Assembly (NCBI GenBank): GCA_903824675.1
Contig: CAIJXV010000055.1
Coordinates: 51,071-115,070, forward strand
Direction: 5' to 3'
Source of the DNA: an uncultured bacterium
GTDB lineage: Bacteria; Verrucomicrobiota; Kiritimatiellia; CAIKKV01; CAIJXV01
Length of the DNA stretch: 64,000 bases
Position 1 is the first letter of the stretch; each line of letters begins with the position of its first letter. Below are positions 44,663 to 53,852 of this stretch, in pieces. A program made the position numbers and the translations under genes. A model generated the notes under the pieces. That model was given only the letters and a program-made list of their open reading frames with translations. It had not been told where the DNA came from and did not search any database.

Positions 44663-45310
44663 CTAAATCCGTAAGTTCAACTTTCTGGCACAGACCAGGC
44701 CGTGCAGGCTGAGGGACCAGAAAACAAAGGGCAATGCGCGTCCCGCAACCCAGTCGTATCCCTGGGCAGAGAGTGTTTTTCGCAGATCTGAAGGCGTCCA
44801 CTGCCGGACATGTCCGGGATCAAAGGCCGCTTCCTTGAGCCGGCCGGTGGCCAACCGGGCCCATTTAAAAATACGATCATTCGGGAAAACGACGATTAAT
44901 TTTCCGCCGGGTTTCAATATCCGGTGGATCTCGGTCAGCGCCCGTTCCGGTTGATCCAGATGTTCGATCACCTCAATGAAAAGCACGGCATCCTGGCTGG
45001 CATCTGCAATATTTTTCAAGTCATAGACATCCCCGGCTTCAACGGGCAGGTTGAATTGACGACAGATGGCGATATTTTCAGGTAACACATCGATTCCGCG
45101 CAAATGGGCGGAGGGAAAACGCGCCCGGATTTTTTCCAGGGTGATCCCCTCACCACAGCCCAGGTCGAGAATGGCGGAATCGTCAGGGGTGAGGAATTCG
45201 AGAATGGCCCGGTCCCGGAAATCCCAATAGCGACGGCCCCATCCACCCTTGGCATATTGGGTGCGCTGGAGAATCTGGGACTGATGGGGTTGGGATGGGG
45301 TGACGGGCAT
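44663..45310 (-). CDS. class I SAM-dependent methyltransferase
   Basis: This 215-residue protein has the SAM-binding motif ILDLGCGEG near residue 46 and a following acidic loop GIDVLPENIAI. VLFIEVIEHLDQPERALTEI and ILKPGGKLIVVFP are the motifs IV/V region of the Methyltransf_11/23 type. The C-terminal segment is hydrophobic. It lies three bases downstream of the DUF2304 gene in a three-gene minus-strand operon with a GT2 enzyme, a frequent arrangement for lipid-linked sugar or surface glycan modification. The substrate is unknown. Confidence 0.9.
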   Translation of the reverse strand: MPVTPSQPHQSQILQRTQYAKGGWGRRYWDFRDRAILEFLTPDDSAILDLGCGEGITLEKIRARFPSAHLRGIDVLPENIAICRQFNLPVEAGDVYDLKNIADASQDAVLFIEVIEHLDQPERALTEIHRILKPGGKLIVVFPNDRIFKWARLATGRLKEAAFDPGHVRQWTPSDLRKTLSAQGYDWVAGRALPFVFWSLSLHGLVCARKLNLRI

Positions 45311-45313
45311 GGG

Positions 45314-45721
45314 TCAACCGGGCGACGCTGGGGGAATGGAGGTGGGGGGCTGTTTCTTCGGGATGGTTGGGGCCTGGCTTGCGGCTTGGGATTGCTGGAG
45401 GAGAGCGATTTGTTGGGTGAGCCGTTTGATTTGTCGCCGATGGGAGGAGATGACCAGCGAGAACTGCAGGCAGAGCAGGAGGATCACCACAAACCCCACC
45501 AGAAAGACCGTCGTGGTTGGCATAACGGCGCCGATCATCCGGGACAGGCGGACGACCCAGTCATATTGAATGACCACCAGCATGATGCCCATCCCGATTC
45601 CCAGCCAGAGCCAGCAGTAGGCGATATCCAGTCGGCCGCGTTGGACCAGGCGGATGATCAGGGCCAGCAAGGCGATGCCGATGATGAACGAGGCCATCAT
45701 TTGTCGTAAGGTCAGCATCAT
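45314..45721 (-). CDS. DUF2304 membrane protein
   Basis: This small 135-residue membrane protein has three hydrophobic segments (about 8-25, 33-52, 68-92) and a charged coiled coil (SSHRRQIKRLTQQIALLQQ) then a Pro-rich tail. It matches DUF2304, small partners of GT2 glycosyltransferases. The start overlaps the GT2 stop by four bases (ATGA), supporting coupled synthesis. It probably helps the GT2 act at the membrane. Confidence 0.85.
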   Translation of the reverse strand: MMLTLRQMMASFIIGIALLALIIRLVQRGRLDIAYCWLWLGIGMGIMLVVIQYDWVVRLSRMIGAVMPTTTVFLVGFVVILLLCLQFSLVISSHRRQIKRLTQQIALLQQSQAASQAPTIPKKQPPTSIPPASPG

Positions 45722-46524
45722 GGTTCAAGGCTCCCGGTGAGAGACGATGAATTCGGGTTCCACGTCCGGCGCCACTTACGCCAGGTGGGATAATTCAGGA
45801 GGACGATAAAGATGGACAGCAACATTTTTAATCCGTAATAGAGCGGTTTCCATCCGGCATGCATCGAGGCGCCCCCCTCCCGCGCGCGCATGGTCACCGC
45901 CACTTCACGGATGCGCAAGCCAGCGAGATGGGCCATCAGGATCACGTCGGCATCCGGATAATCACAAGGGAAAACCCCGCTGGCGAAAAGACGCAACGTC
46001 TGTCCTCCCAGGGCCTGAAAACCGGAGGTCGGATCGGTGAAATGCCGTCCCGTGCAGAGCCGGAGGATGCCGGCGAATAGAACCTGTCCGCATCGTCTCA
46101 GGGGAGAGGTAGGAAAGGGGCCAGACCCTGCCATAAACCGGGAGCCCAGGACCAGGTCGGCTTCTCCGGTCAGGATCGGGGCCAGGATGCGGGGGAGTTC
46201 TTCGGCCAGATGCTGGCCATCGCCGTCCATCTGCAAAACCACGTCGTAACTCTGATTCCGGGCAAAGAGATAGGCGGTTTCCAAGGCGGCGCCATAGCCG
46301 AGATTGGTTGTGAGTGGCAGGACGAATGCACCCGCCTCAGCCGCTTCGCGGGCCGTGGTGTCGTGGGAATCGTCATTGACGACCGCAATATCGACGGTGG
46401 GCAGAACACGATGGATGGAACGAATGACCCCCCCAATCCGGCCGGCTTCATTCCGTGCAGGAATAGCCACCAGAATGCGGGTTTTCGTCTCGTTGCTGGT
46501 CAGGGACCCATCTTTTGCTTTCAC
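45718..46524 (-). CDS. GT2 family glycosyltransferase (dolichyl-phosphate mannose synthase-like)
   Basis: The 268-residue enzyme has the GT-A motifs VAIPARNEAGRIGGVI, VNDDSHDTT and QMDGDGQHLAEELP (DxD), followed by a GSRFMAGSG segment. The C-terminal part lacks long membrane helices. Such enzymes move a hexose from a nucleotide sugar to polyprenyl phosphate. It is the first gene of the operon with DUF2304 and the methyltransferase. It could supply a lipid-linked sugar to the GT-C enzymes at 46589, 48623 and 55663; that is inference. Confidence 0.9.
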   Translation of the reverse strand: MKAKDGSLTSNETKTRILVAIPARNEAGRIGGVIRSIHRVLPTVDIAVVNDDSHDTTAREAAEAGAFVLPLTTNLGYGAALETAYLFARNQSYDVVLQMDGDGQHLAEELPRILAPILTGEADLVLGSRFMAGSGPFPTSPLRRCGQVLFAGILRLCTGRHFTDPTSGFQALGGQTLRLFASGVFPCDYPDADVILMAHLAGLRIREVAVTMRAREGGASMHAGWKPLYYGLKMLLSIFIVLLNYPTWRKWRRTWNPNSSSLTGSLEP

Positions 46525-46588
46525 AAGGCGACAGCATACGATAAAAAGGAAGAGATGCCATAAGAAAATGATCCCTTATGAATTATGA

Positions 46589-48589
46589 ATGATGAATGAA
46601 CGACGAGTGAAATCTACCACAGAAGCTAATGTTCACAGCGGTTCTGCAGGTTCCGCTCGGTTTCAATTCTCGCGCTCCATCGGGGAGCCGGTTTTAATCG
46701 TGTTCCTCATCTTGCTGGCCTATGGCGGTAGTTTGCGGGGAGCTTTTGTTTTTGACGATATCGGAGAGGTGTTGGATGCCGGTCCGGTGCGTTCCGTTAC
46801 CGGGACCATTTTGTGGCCGGTCGCGCACCCGACACGAACCGTGGGCGATCTGATGTTTCTGCTCAATCGCCGCTGGGGGGGTGTTTCGCCGATTGGTTAT
46901 CACGGGGTGAATCTGGCTCTTCACGGCTTGGTGGCGTTGTTGTTACTGGGGATTTTACGCCGCATCCTCGGTCGACTTTGTCCGATGGGCCAGACCGTGG
47001 AAACCCCGGGGGTTTGGGCTTTGATCATTACGGCCTTATGGGCGGTTCATCCCCTCCAAACCCAGGCGGTGAGCTATATCGTCCAGCGCCATGAAATCCT
47101 GGCATCCCTGTTTTACCTGGGGACCCTCTATGCCTACATCCGGATGCGAGAAGGGAGAGGTGTTGTTTTCTGGCGGTGGACCTGCCTGGTTTCGGCGATC
47201 CTCGGGATGGCGTCCAAGGAGATCATGGTCACGGTCCCCTTGGCTCTGTTGGCCTACGAAAGTTTGGTTCTCCGGACGTCATGGCGGGAATTCCGCCAGC
47301 AAGCTGCGAGTTTTTGGGTTCTGCTGGCGGTGACACCTCTGGTAACGATCACATTGGTTGGGCTGGCCTTGCGAATAGTTTCAGTGCCCGGTGGGGTGCT
47401 GTCGGTGACGGCAACCCCCTGTCGCTATGCGTTGACCCAGGCCGGAGTCTGGGTCCACTATCTAAAGTTGATCGTCTGGCCCTGGCCGCTATGCCTCGAT
47501 TACGGGTGGCCCATTGTTCGCGGGATGGGGGCGGAGGTGGTTCTACCGCTGATGGCCGTTGGGCTGGGGCTGGGGGTTACGGTTTATGGGGTTTTCCGCC
47601 GCCGAGCTTGGGCGTTTTTGCCGTTGATGTTCGGTCTCGTTTTATTGCCGACGTCGAGTTTTTTGCCGTTGCCGGATGCCGCGATGGAACATCGCGTTTA
47701 TCTTGCGTCGGCGTGGGTGCTAACGGGGTTGGTATGTGGAGTGGGGTGGATGCTACGACGGTTAATGTTGCCGTCGGTCCGATGGATGAAAATGGCGGGA
47801 GTGTTATTTGTGGTGGGGGTGCTGGGCGTAGGGATTTTTTTGACCCGGGAACGGAATCGGGATTATGTCGATCCCGTTCGCTTATGGCGGGGGGCACTTG
47901 AGGTGAATCCCACAAATCAGCGGGCGTGGTTTCACTTGGGACGGGCTTGCCGGGATGCCGGTCAGATCGAAAAATCCCGTCTGGCCATGGCGGGCCTGTT
48001 GGCCTTGGGACCCGATTATACCTCTACCGATCCGGTTCAACTGGCGGAACAGGCCAGGGTCAGTGTCGACGCGCGCCGGCAGATTCGATATTATGCTCTC
48101 GCTCATACTTTTTTGGGGGTGTTGGATTTGGATCAAAACCACCCGGAATTGGCCCTGGTGCATTTGCGGAGTGCGGTTCGAGTGCATCCGGATCCCGAGG
48201 CCCTTTACAATCTGGCCCAGGCTCTGTATCGGTTGGGGACTTGGGGTGAAGCACGGGCGGTTTGCCAGCGGTTCCTGGCGTTGGAGCCCAACGATGTCGA
48301 GGGGTGGTGGCTGTGGGCCAGGATCGCCCGTGAGCAGGGCGATGAAGGCCAGACGTCCCTGGCATTGGGAAAAGTTCTGCATTTGTCACCTGCCGATCCT
48401 ACGGCCCGATATGAATTGGCCTGGTTATGGGTTACGGCGAAGGACCCTGCGAGTCGTCGGCCGGCCGAGGCCTTGCGCGTGGCCCGTGAGTTGTGGGCGG
48501 AAAGCCGGGGGCAAAGCCCAAAGGTCAGGGCGTTGTTGGAAACGGCCCAAAAGGCGGACAGCAAAGGCTTCAATCAGGGAATGGAGTAG
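46589..48589 (+). CDS. TMTC-like GT-C glycosyltransferase with C-terminal TPRs
   Basis: The 666-residue membrane protein has about ten hydrophobic segments in its first 420 residues and three or more tetratricopeptide repeats (for example NQRAWFHLGRACRDAGQ, PEALYNLAQALYRLG) in the rest. The first loop holds GAFVFDDIGEV, the acidic FDD of GT-C enzymes, and a later loop holds HPLQTQAVSYIVQR, typical of TMTC/DUF1736-type proteins that O-mannosylate proteins in eukaryotes. It is followed 33 bp later by a paralogue. The natural acceptor may be an extracellular protein such as pilin or the giant surface proteins; this is inference. Confidence 0.85.
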   Translation: MMNERRVKSTTEANVHSGSAGSARFQFSRSIGEPVLIVFLILLAYGGSLRGAFVFDDIGEVLDAGPVRSVTGTILWPVAHPTRTVGDLMFLLNRRWGGVSPIGYHGVNLALHGLVALLLLGILRRILGRLCPMGQTVETPGVWALIITALWAVHPLQTQAVSYIVQRHEILASLFYLGTLYAYIRMREGRGVVFWRWTCLVSAILGMASKEIMVTVPLALLAYESLVLRTSWREFRQQAASFWVLLAVTPLVTITLVGLALRIVSVPGGVLSVTATPCRYALTQAGVWVHYLKLIVWPWPLCLDYGWPIVRGMGAEVVLPLMAVGLGLGVTVYGVFRRRAWAFLPLMFGLVLLPTSSFLPLPDAAMEHRVYLASAWVLTGLVCGVGWMLRRLMLPSVRWMKMAGVLFVVGVLGVGIFLTRERNRDYVDPVRLWRGALEVNPTNQRAWFHLGRACRDAGQIEKSRLAMAGLLALGPDYTSTDPVQLAEQARVSVDARRQIRYYALAHTFLGVLDLDQNHPELALVHLRSAVRVHPDPEALYNLAQALYRLGTWGEARAVCQRFLALEPNDVEGWWLWARIAREQGDEGQTSLALGKVLHLSPADPTARYELAWLWVTAKDPASRRPAEALRVARELWAESRGQSPKVRALLETAQKADSKGFNQGME

Positions 48590-48622
48590 GGCGGGTTCAC
48601 GTTGGATTAAGGAGTAATACTC

Positions 48623-50782
48623 ATGAATGATGGATTGACCTGGGTTCAGCGGGTACAACGTTGGCTACCCCTGGCTTTGATTGCGGTCGTTTTGCTGTCC
48701 TATCGAAACAGTTATTCCGGCGTATTTGTTTTTGACGACACCGGGATCATTCAAACCAATCCGAAGGTCCAGCATCTTTGGCCGCTTTGGGATGCGGTTC
48801 TGAGGCCGACCCGCTGGCTGGCGGATATTTCATACGCCGTTAATTTTGCTATCGGAGGGATGAATCCGGCCGACTTTCACGCGGGGAACGTACTGATCCA
48901 CCTCGGTGCGACCCTGTTGTTGTTCGGCTTGATCCGACGGATGCTGAATTTGCCGTTTTGGGCGGGACGCTGGGACGGGTGTTCTCCCTTTCTGGCGGCG
49001 GCCATCGCGGGTATATGGGGCGCCCATCCGCTTCAAACCGAAAGCGTGACTTACATTGTTCAGCGGGATGAATCTTTGATGGGCTTCTTTTTCCTGCTGA
49101 CCCTCTATTGTTATGTGCGCACTGTGACTTCTCCACGTCCCCGTCTCTGGGTGGATGTTTCTTTGCTGACCTGTCTCATTGGAATGGGGACCAAGGAAAT
49201 GATGGTAGCGATTCCCATCTTGGTGCCCCTTTTTGATGGTATTTTTGTTTTTCCCAGTTGGCGGGATGCTTTTTCGCGTCGTTGGAAGGTGTATCTGGCA
49301 TTCAGTCTTCTGTGGGGGGTCTTTTTCATTCAACTGCTCCATATTAATCCTGCGGAAATCGGATTGGAGGCAGCTCAGGGCTATCATGGGTTTACCCGGG
49401 GGGAGTATTTGTTGACGCAATTTGAGGTGATTCCCCATTATTTGCGCTTGGTTTTTTATCCAGTTGGCCAGTGCCTTGATTATATGTGGTTGCCAACCGA
49501 GAGTCTCTGGGTATGGGTTTGGCCGGGGATCGTCTTGTGGGGGATTATTGGGGCGGCCGCGATCGGGGTATTGATGCGCAAACCCATCGGATGGGTGGCG
49601 GCGGCCTTTTTACTGATTTTGGCGCCGACTTCCAGTCTGATGCCTTTGCCGGACCCGGCGGTGGAGCACCGGATGTATTTGCCGCTGGCGGCGGTGTTGG
49701 TTTTCATTGGGGTGGGGGGATACGCCGTTTTGGAGCGGATTTTAAAGTCTCGTCCTCCTCGGTGGCGCCCCTGGGGTGTTTCGCTAGGGGTTGGAGTCTG
49801 TCTGGTCGCCGTCGCTATTCTGGGGAAGATGACCTATCAGCGCAATCTCGACTACCTCTCTGAATTCCGAATGTGGCAGGATGTGGTTGAAAAACGGCCC
49901 GACAATTGGAGGGCTTACCTGGCGGTATCGAAAAGTTTGTTGCAATGCGGCCAATTTGAAAAAACCATCGAATGGGTGGATCGATTTAAAAAGAAAATCC
50001 CCGATTATGCCTCGTTCACCGATTCCGAGATAGCGGCGCTGAAAGATGCCCCCACCCGGGCGCGCGTGCGCGCCACCTATTTCACCATGATCGAGAACAA
50101 TGTGGGCGTGGCCAAGTCTCAACTCGGCCGGGTGGATGAAGCGTTGGTTCATTATCGAACGGTCCTGCGGTTCACTCCTGACGATAAGGAGGCGCTCAAT
50201 AACATCGGCTATGAATTGTTCCTGCGCGGGGCCACGAATGATGCCGTTCGCCATTGGTTTGCCGCATTGAATGCCGACCCCAACAATGCTCCCGCCCACG
50301 CCTTTTTGGCGATGATTTACGAAGACCGCCAACAATGGGCGAATGCGATCCACCATTATCAGGCGGTCTTGGCTGAGAATCCCAGCCATGTTGTGTATCA
50401 ATACCGGTTGGGCTGGTTATTGGCCACGGCCGAGGATGCTCAATTGCGGGATTCAGCCCAGGCCTGGGCCTTGGCCCAATCGGTCATGCGGGCCACCGAG
50501 GGGAAAAGCGTAAAGGTATGGGATCTTCTGGGGATCCTGTATGCGGACCGGGGTGATTTCGGACAAGCCTTGAATTGTGTCGATAAAGCCCTGGCATTGA
50601 TGCCGCCGGAGGAGGAGGAGGAGTCGCAGAAAACGAACAGTGTAACGCGGACCAATCTGGATCGCGACTTTCTGAAACGGTCGGACTTGGAGGAACGGAA
50701 AAAATTATACCGATCCAACCGTCCGTATTATTTGCAGGCGACCGCTTTTGCCGTTACCGGAAGTGAGATTCCGGAACATTGA
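48623..50782 (+). CDS. TMTC-like GT-C glycosyltransferase with C-terminal TPRs, paralogue
   Basis: The 719-residue product has the same architecture as its upstream neighbour: GVFVFDDTGIIQTN in the first loop, HPLQTESVTYIVQRDESL in a later one, about ten membrane segments and C-terminal TPRs (EALVHYRTVLRFTPDDKEALNNIGYELF, NAIHHYQAVLAENP). AAGGAG precedes the ATG. The two genes are tandem paralogues and probably co-transcribed. The last 29 bases overlap the convergent pilin gene at 50754. Confidence 0.85.
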   Translation: MNDGLTWVQRVQRWLPLALIAVVLLSYRNSYSGVFVFDDTGIIQTNPKVQHLWPLWDAVLRPTRWLADISYAVNFAIGGMNPADFHAGNVLIHLGATLLLFGLIRRMLNLPFWAGRWDGCSPFLAAAIAGIWGAHPLQTESVTYIVQRDESLMGFFFLLTLYCYVRTVTSPRPRLWVDVSLLTCLIGMGTKEMMVAIPILVPLFDGIFVFPSWRDAFSRRWKVYLAFSLLWGVFFIQLLHINPAEIGLEAAQGYHGFTRGEYLLTQFEVIPHYLRLVFYPVGQCLDYMWLPTESLWVWVWPGIVLWGIIGAAAIGVLMRKPIGWVAAAFLLILAPTSSLMPLPDPAVEHRMYLPLAAVLVFIGVGGYAVLERILKSRPPRWRPWGVSLGVGVCLVAVAILGKMTYQRNLDYLSEFRMWQDVVEKRPDNWRAYLAVSKSLLQCGQFEKTIEWVDRFKKKIPDYASFTDSEIAALKDAPTRARVRATYFTMIENNVGVAKSQLGRVDEALVHYRTVLRFTPDDKEALNNIGYELFLRGATNDAVRHWFAALNADPNNAPAHAFLAMIYEDRQQWANAIHHYQAVLAENPSHVVYQYRLGWLLATAEDAQLRDSAQAWALAQSVMRATEGKSVKVWDLLGILYADRGDFGQALNCVDKALALMPPEEEEESQKTNSVTRTNLDRDFLKRSDLEERKKLYRSNRPYYLQATAFAVTGSEIPEH

Positions 50783-51107
50783 CACACAGGGGCTTACTGC
50801 CGATGAGTTCTATGGTATAGGACGTGTTGAAAGATTTGTTCTGATCCGACGGGCAGATGACCCCGCTGGTGGTTTGCTTAATGAAGGGATCCAGCATGGT
50901 GGTGGCACAGGGAGATCCTTCATTCAAGCTGTTCGCCATGGCGGCCTGTTCCTTGGCATCTTCCAGTTGACGCAGATTATTAATACAGGTGTTGGTCCGG
51001 GCTGTCCGGCGAGCTCGCATGATGGACGGGATGGACAAGGAGGCCAGCAGGGCAATCAAGGAGACCACCATCATGATCTCAACCAATGTGAACCCTTTTT
51101 TATTCAT
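50754..51107 (-). CDS. type IV pilin-like protein (divergent paralogue)
   Basis: It begins [15 protein letters not shown]: short leader, G/F cleavage, Glu at +5. The 117-residue product shares [15 protein letters not shown] and [20 protein letters not shown] with the two pilins to its right, but much of the middle differs (SLNEGSPCATTMLDPFIKQTTSGVICPSDQ). Four Cys match those of the paralogues, so two disulphides are likely. Unlike the two neighbours it lacks a recognisable sigma-54 site. It may be a minor pilin or an alternative major pilin. Its 3' end overlaps the TPR glycosyltransferase gene by 29 bases. Confidence 0.85.
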   Translation of the reverse strand: MNKKGFTLVEIMMVVSLIALLASLSIPSIMRARRTARTNTCINNLRQLEDAKEQAAMANSLNEGSPCATTMLDPFIKQTTSGVICPSDQNKSFNTSYTIELIGSKPLCVNVPESHFR

Positions 51108-51241
51108 ACCCGCCTCTTTTCTGGCTCAACCCACCGGAGTCGAGTCATCACCGATTGCCTACCGGTATTATATTCCTGCCGAAGAACCTGATCCGGATTT
51201 GTTGGATTGCGTATGTCCCCACTCTCGCGCGGTTTCGGGAT

Positions 51242-51277
51242 AAAAAAAGCGCGAAGCTTTTTCAAGCTTCGCGCTTT
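51242..51277 (-). terminator. intrinsic terminator of the second pilin gene
   Basis: Arms 51246-51259 and 51264-51277 (AAAGCGCGAAGCTT with its complement) form a 14-bp stem with a 4-base loop. On the minus strand it is followed by a run of seven T residues. It lies 22 bases after the stop of the pilin gene at 51299. Confidence 0.9.
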
Positions 51278-51298
51278 AGGGTTAACCCTCAACCCTGA

Positions 51299-51658
51299 TT
51301 ACAGCGTGTGCGAAGCCGGAACGTTTTTGCACAGAGGCTTGGAGCCGATCAGGCCGATCGTATAGGAGGTGTCAAAGGACTTGGTGAAATCGGAGGGGCA
51401 TTTCACGGCGGTGGTCTGACCCTTGATGAACGAATCGAGATCGGTCGAACTGACGGCAGCGCTTTCCGCGAGATTCTTTTCCATGGCGCATTGTTCTTTG
51501 GCGCCATCGAGCTGACGGAGGTTATTGATACAGGTGCTCGTACGGGAAGCCTGGCGAGACTTCATGAACGACGGGATGGCGATCGCCGCCAACAGACCAA
51601 TGATGGCCACCACGATCATAATCTCAACCAATGTGAACCCTTGTTGCATTTTCTTCAT
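51299..51658 (-). CDS. pilA: type IV pilin, major pilin candidate (copy 1)
   Basis: The 119-residue prepilin has the leader MKKMQQG then [19 protein letters not shown] (Glu +5). Its globular domain holds [15 protein letters not shown] and four Cys residues. The product is identical to that at 52055 except one residue near the C-terminus (K versus Q in KPLC-N). A sigma-54 promoter lies 73 bases upstream and a strong intrinsic terminator follows, so it is a monocistronic unit suited to high expression. The small size is at the low end for type IV pilins. GspG-like pseudopilin is the alternative. Confidence 0.92.
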   Translation of the reverse strand: MKKMQQGFTLVEIMIVVAIIGLLAAIAIPSFMKSRQASRTSTCINNLRQLDGAKEQCAMEKNLAESAAVSSTDLDSFIKGQTTAVKCPSDFTKSFDTSYTIGLIGSKPLCKNVPASHTL

Positions 51659-51730
51659 CGCATTGCTCCTTATGTTGTTTGTTTATTGTTTGGTCTGCGA
51701 TTGACCATAACAACTTGTTACCATGCATTA

Positions 51731-51746
51731 AGCAGGCATTGTGCCA
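51731..51746 (-). promoter_or_regulatory. sigma-54 promoter of pilin copy 1
   Basis: The minus strand reads TGGCACAATGCCTGCT, with GG and GC 10 bases apart and TGGCAC matching the consensus exactly. The leader down to the pilin ATG (about 60 nt) is nearly identical to that of copy 2. Confidence 0.8.
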
Positions 51747-51998
51747 AGTTTATATTATACGATAAAATACCACTTTTAGGTAAATTTAGCTAATATATCG
51801 CCGTGTTTTCCATTAAACATATTTTCTCATTTATTAACTATGAGAACTTTAGCGTCAAAAAAACAGTAATTTTCAACATAAATCTAATCAATAGTGATTA
51901 ACATGTTGATGATTAAATAGTTATGTCGATATGTCATCTTTGAGAAAAATATTCTGATTTGCACATCATCTTTGAGAGCTGAAATTGTATATAAAAAC

Positions 51999-52032
51999 AA
52001 AAAAAGGCGAAACTTTTTAAAGTTTCGCCTTT
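51999..52032 (-). terminator. intrinsic terminator of pilin copy 2
   Basis: Arms 52003-52016 (AAAGGCGAAACTTT) and 52019-52032 form a 14-bp stem with a 2-base gap, followed on the minus strand by a T-tract. It lies 22 bases after the copy 2 stop. Confidence 0.9.
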
Positions 52033-52054
52033 GAGTTGATTTAGGTAATCCGAA

Positions 52055-52414
52055 TTACAGCGTGTGCGAAGCCGGAACGTTTTGGCATAACGGCTTGGAA
52101 CCGATTAGGCCGATCGTGTAGGAGGTGTCAAAGGACTTGGTGAAATCGGAGGGGCATTTCACGGCGGTGGTCTGACCCTTGATGAACGAATCGAGATCGG
52201 TCGAGCTGACGGCAGCGCTTTCCGCGAGATTCTTTTCCATGGCGCATTGCTCTTTGGCGCCATCGAGCTGACGGAGGTTATTGATACAGGTGCTCGTACG
52301 GGAAGCCTGGCGAGACTTCATGAACGACGGGATGGCGATCGCCGCCAACAGACCAATGATAGCCACCACGATCATAATCTCAACCAAAGTGAACCCTTGT
52401 TGCATTTTTTTCAT
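52055..52414 (-). CDS. pilA: type IV pilin, major pilin candidate (copy 2)
   Basis: This 119-residue prepilin differs from copy 1 by one residue (Q for K near the C-terminus). At the DNA level the copies match over long stretches, with scattered changes mostly near the 3' end and the leader's far side. Conserved parts include the ribosome site, the leader and the sigma-54 site at 52488-52503. The duplication is thus a whole transcription unit with its own terminator. The two copies may supply dosage or antigenic variation. Confidence 0.92.
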   Translation of the reverse strand: MKKMQQGFTLVEIMIVVAIIGLLAAIAIPSFMKSRQASRTSTCINNLRQLDGAKEQCAMEKNLAESAAVSSTDLDSFIKGQTTAVKCPSDFTKSFDTSYTIGLIGSKPLCQNVPASHTL

Positions 52415-52487
52415 CGCATGACTCCTTATGTTGATTGTTTATTGTTTGGTCTGCGATTGACCATAACAACCTGTTGTATAGGGATTA

Positions 52488-52503
52488 AGCATCCATCGTG
52501 CCA
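52488..52503 (-). promoter_or_regulatory. sigma-54 promoter of pilin copy 2
   Basis: The minus strand reads TGGCACGATGGATGCT, with TGGCACG and GC at the correct spacing. It lies 74 bases upstream of the pilin ATG, the same distance as in copy 1, while the flanking bases have diverged. Confidence 0.8.
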
Positions 52504-52654
52504 ATGGTTTGTCGCTTATTAGAAAAGATGAATTTTTCCCTTAAATTGAATTTAAATGGTCAAAAACGACAATTTAATGGAGAAAAACAATTGTTAGAAG
52601 TAGTTTTTTATAATTTATGACAATGGAAATGGAGCCGTCTATACTGAGAAATGA

Positions 52655-53821
52655 TTACCCACCGGAGACGACTTCACCCATTTTGAAGATCGGGAGGAAC
52701 ATACAGATGACGATACCCCCGATGATTACACCCAGAAAAACCATCAGAAGTGGTTCCAGCAGAGAGGTTAAGCCAGATAGCATCGATTCCACTTCGTCGT
52801 CAAAGGTGTCGGCGATGCTATCCAACATTTCGTCAACTTTCCCTGTTTTTTCACCGGCAGCAAGCATCCGAATCATGATAGTCGGCAAACATTTTTTACC
52901 AGTTAATCCATTAGACAGGGTGTCACCACGCTCGACAAAACTACGCGCATCCAGAATCGCCTTCCCAATAATCCGGTTTCCCGTCGCCTTTGAGACGATG
53001 TCCAGTCCGGCCAGGATAGGAACGCCGCTGGTGACGAGCTGGGATAAAGTCCTAGAAAAGCGCGCTACGGCAACTTTTTGGATCAAAATGCCAAAAACAG
53101 GGGCTTTCAAGTATAAGGCATCCATTGCGTCGGCGCCTTTTTCTGTTTGTTTCCACTTGTTGAAGATGTAAATTGCGATTGCGATCAACGGAACAACGAT
53201 GGGTGCGAATTTTTTTGCGTTTTTGCTCAAATCGACCAGGAACTGGGTGGGACCAGGTAATTTGGCGCCGAAATCGCTGAACATTTCAGCAAAAACGGGC
53301 ACGATAAACAGGATCATGCCGGTGGCAATGATCATCGCCACACACAGCACGATGGTCGGATACATCATGGCGGATTTGACTTTGCGCTTTAATTTCGCAT
53401 CCGATTCGAGCAGGGAGGCGATTCGCTTCATCGTTTCCGCCAACTGGCCGCTTCGTTCACCCGCCCGGACCATGTTGACATACAGGTCGTCGAAAATCAT
53501 CGGCAATTTTGCCAGCGATTCCGAATAAGACGACCCATTTTCGATATTTTTCCGAAGTTCGTTGAGCGCGTATTTGAAACTGGGATTGGCGGCTTGCTCT
53601 TCCAGGGTTTCCAATGAAACAACGATGGGCATACCGGCTGAAAGCATGGCGGCCAACTGCCTTGAAAATGCGGGGATATCCCGGTTGACGATTTTTCGCG
53701 CACCGGTGATTTTGGTGATTTTTTTGAGAGGCTTGGTAAATCCCTGTCGCGGTTGCGCCAGGGGGGTGGGGGTGGCGGCCTTGCCTGCCGGTGTGAAATT
53801 TGATCGAATTACCGGGCTCAT
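52655..53821 (-). CDS. pilC: PilC/GspF inner-membrane platform protein
   Basis: This 388-residue protein has two repeated T2SSF domains (about 50-175 and 255-380), each with hydrophobic helices. The first starts IPAFSRQLAAMLSAGMP and the second VARFSRTLSQLVTSGVP. Three membrane segments are visible: ALNEL... to AMMYPTIVLCVAMIIATGMILF, IVVPLIAIAIYIF and PLLMVFLGVIIGGIVICMFLP. The short basic N-terminus is Pro/Ala-rich. It is 31 bases downstream of pilB and would form the membrane platform that PilB drives. Confidence 0.95.
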   Translation of the reverse strand: MSPVIRSNFTPAGKAATPTPLAQPRQGFTKPLKKITKITGARKIVNRDIPAFSRQLAAMLSAGMPIVVSLETLEEQAANPSFKYALNELRKNIENGSSYSESLAKLPMIFDDLYVNMVRAGERSGQLAETMKRIASLLESDAKLKRKVKSAMMYPTIVLCVAMIIATGMILFIVPVFAEMFSDFGAKLPGPTQFLVDLSKNAKKFAPIVVPLIAIAIYIFNKWKQTEKGADAMDALYLKAPVFGILIQKVAVARFSRTLSQLVTSGVPILAGLDIVSKATGNRIIGKAILDARSFVERGDTLSNGLTGKKCLPTIMIRMLAAGEKTGKVDEMLDSIADTFDDEVESMLSGLTSLLEPLLMVFLGVIIGGIVICMFLPIFKMGEVVSGG

Positions 53822-53852
53822 ACGATTCTCCCTTTATCACTACGGAGCAACA

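Larger units (their letters stand above)
51659..52054. other. AT-rich control region between pilin copies
   Basis: This 396-bp gap has no gene. It holds the copy 1 leader and sigma-54 site (51731-51746), a TGAGAAAATAT motif on the minus strand at 51819-51830, and TGAGAAAAATATT at 51941-51953 on the plus strand. TCATCTTTGAGA is directly repeated at 51934-51945 and 51966-51977, 32 bases apart (three helical turns), about 190-230 bases upstream of the promoter. The copy 2 terminator follows. The repeats are candidate enhancer sites. Confidence 0.55.
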
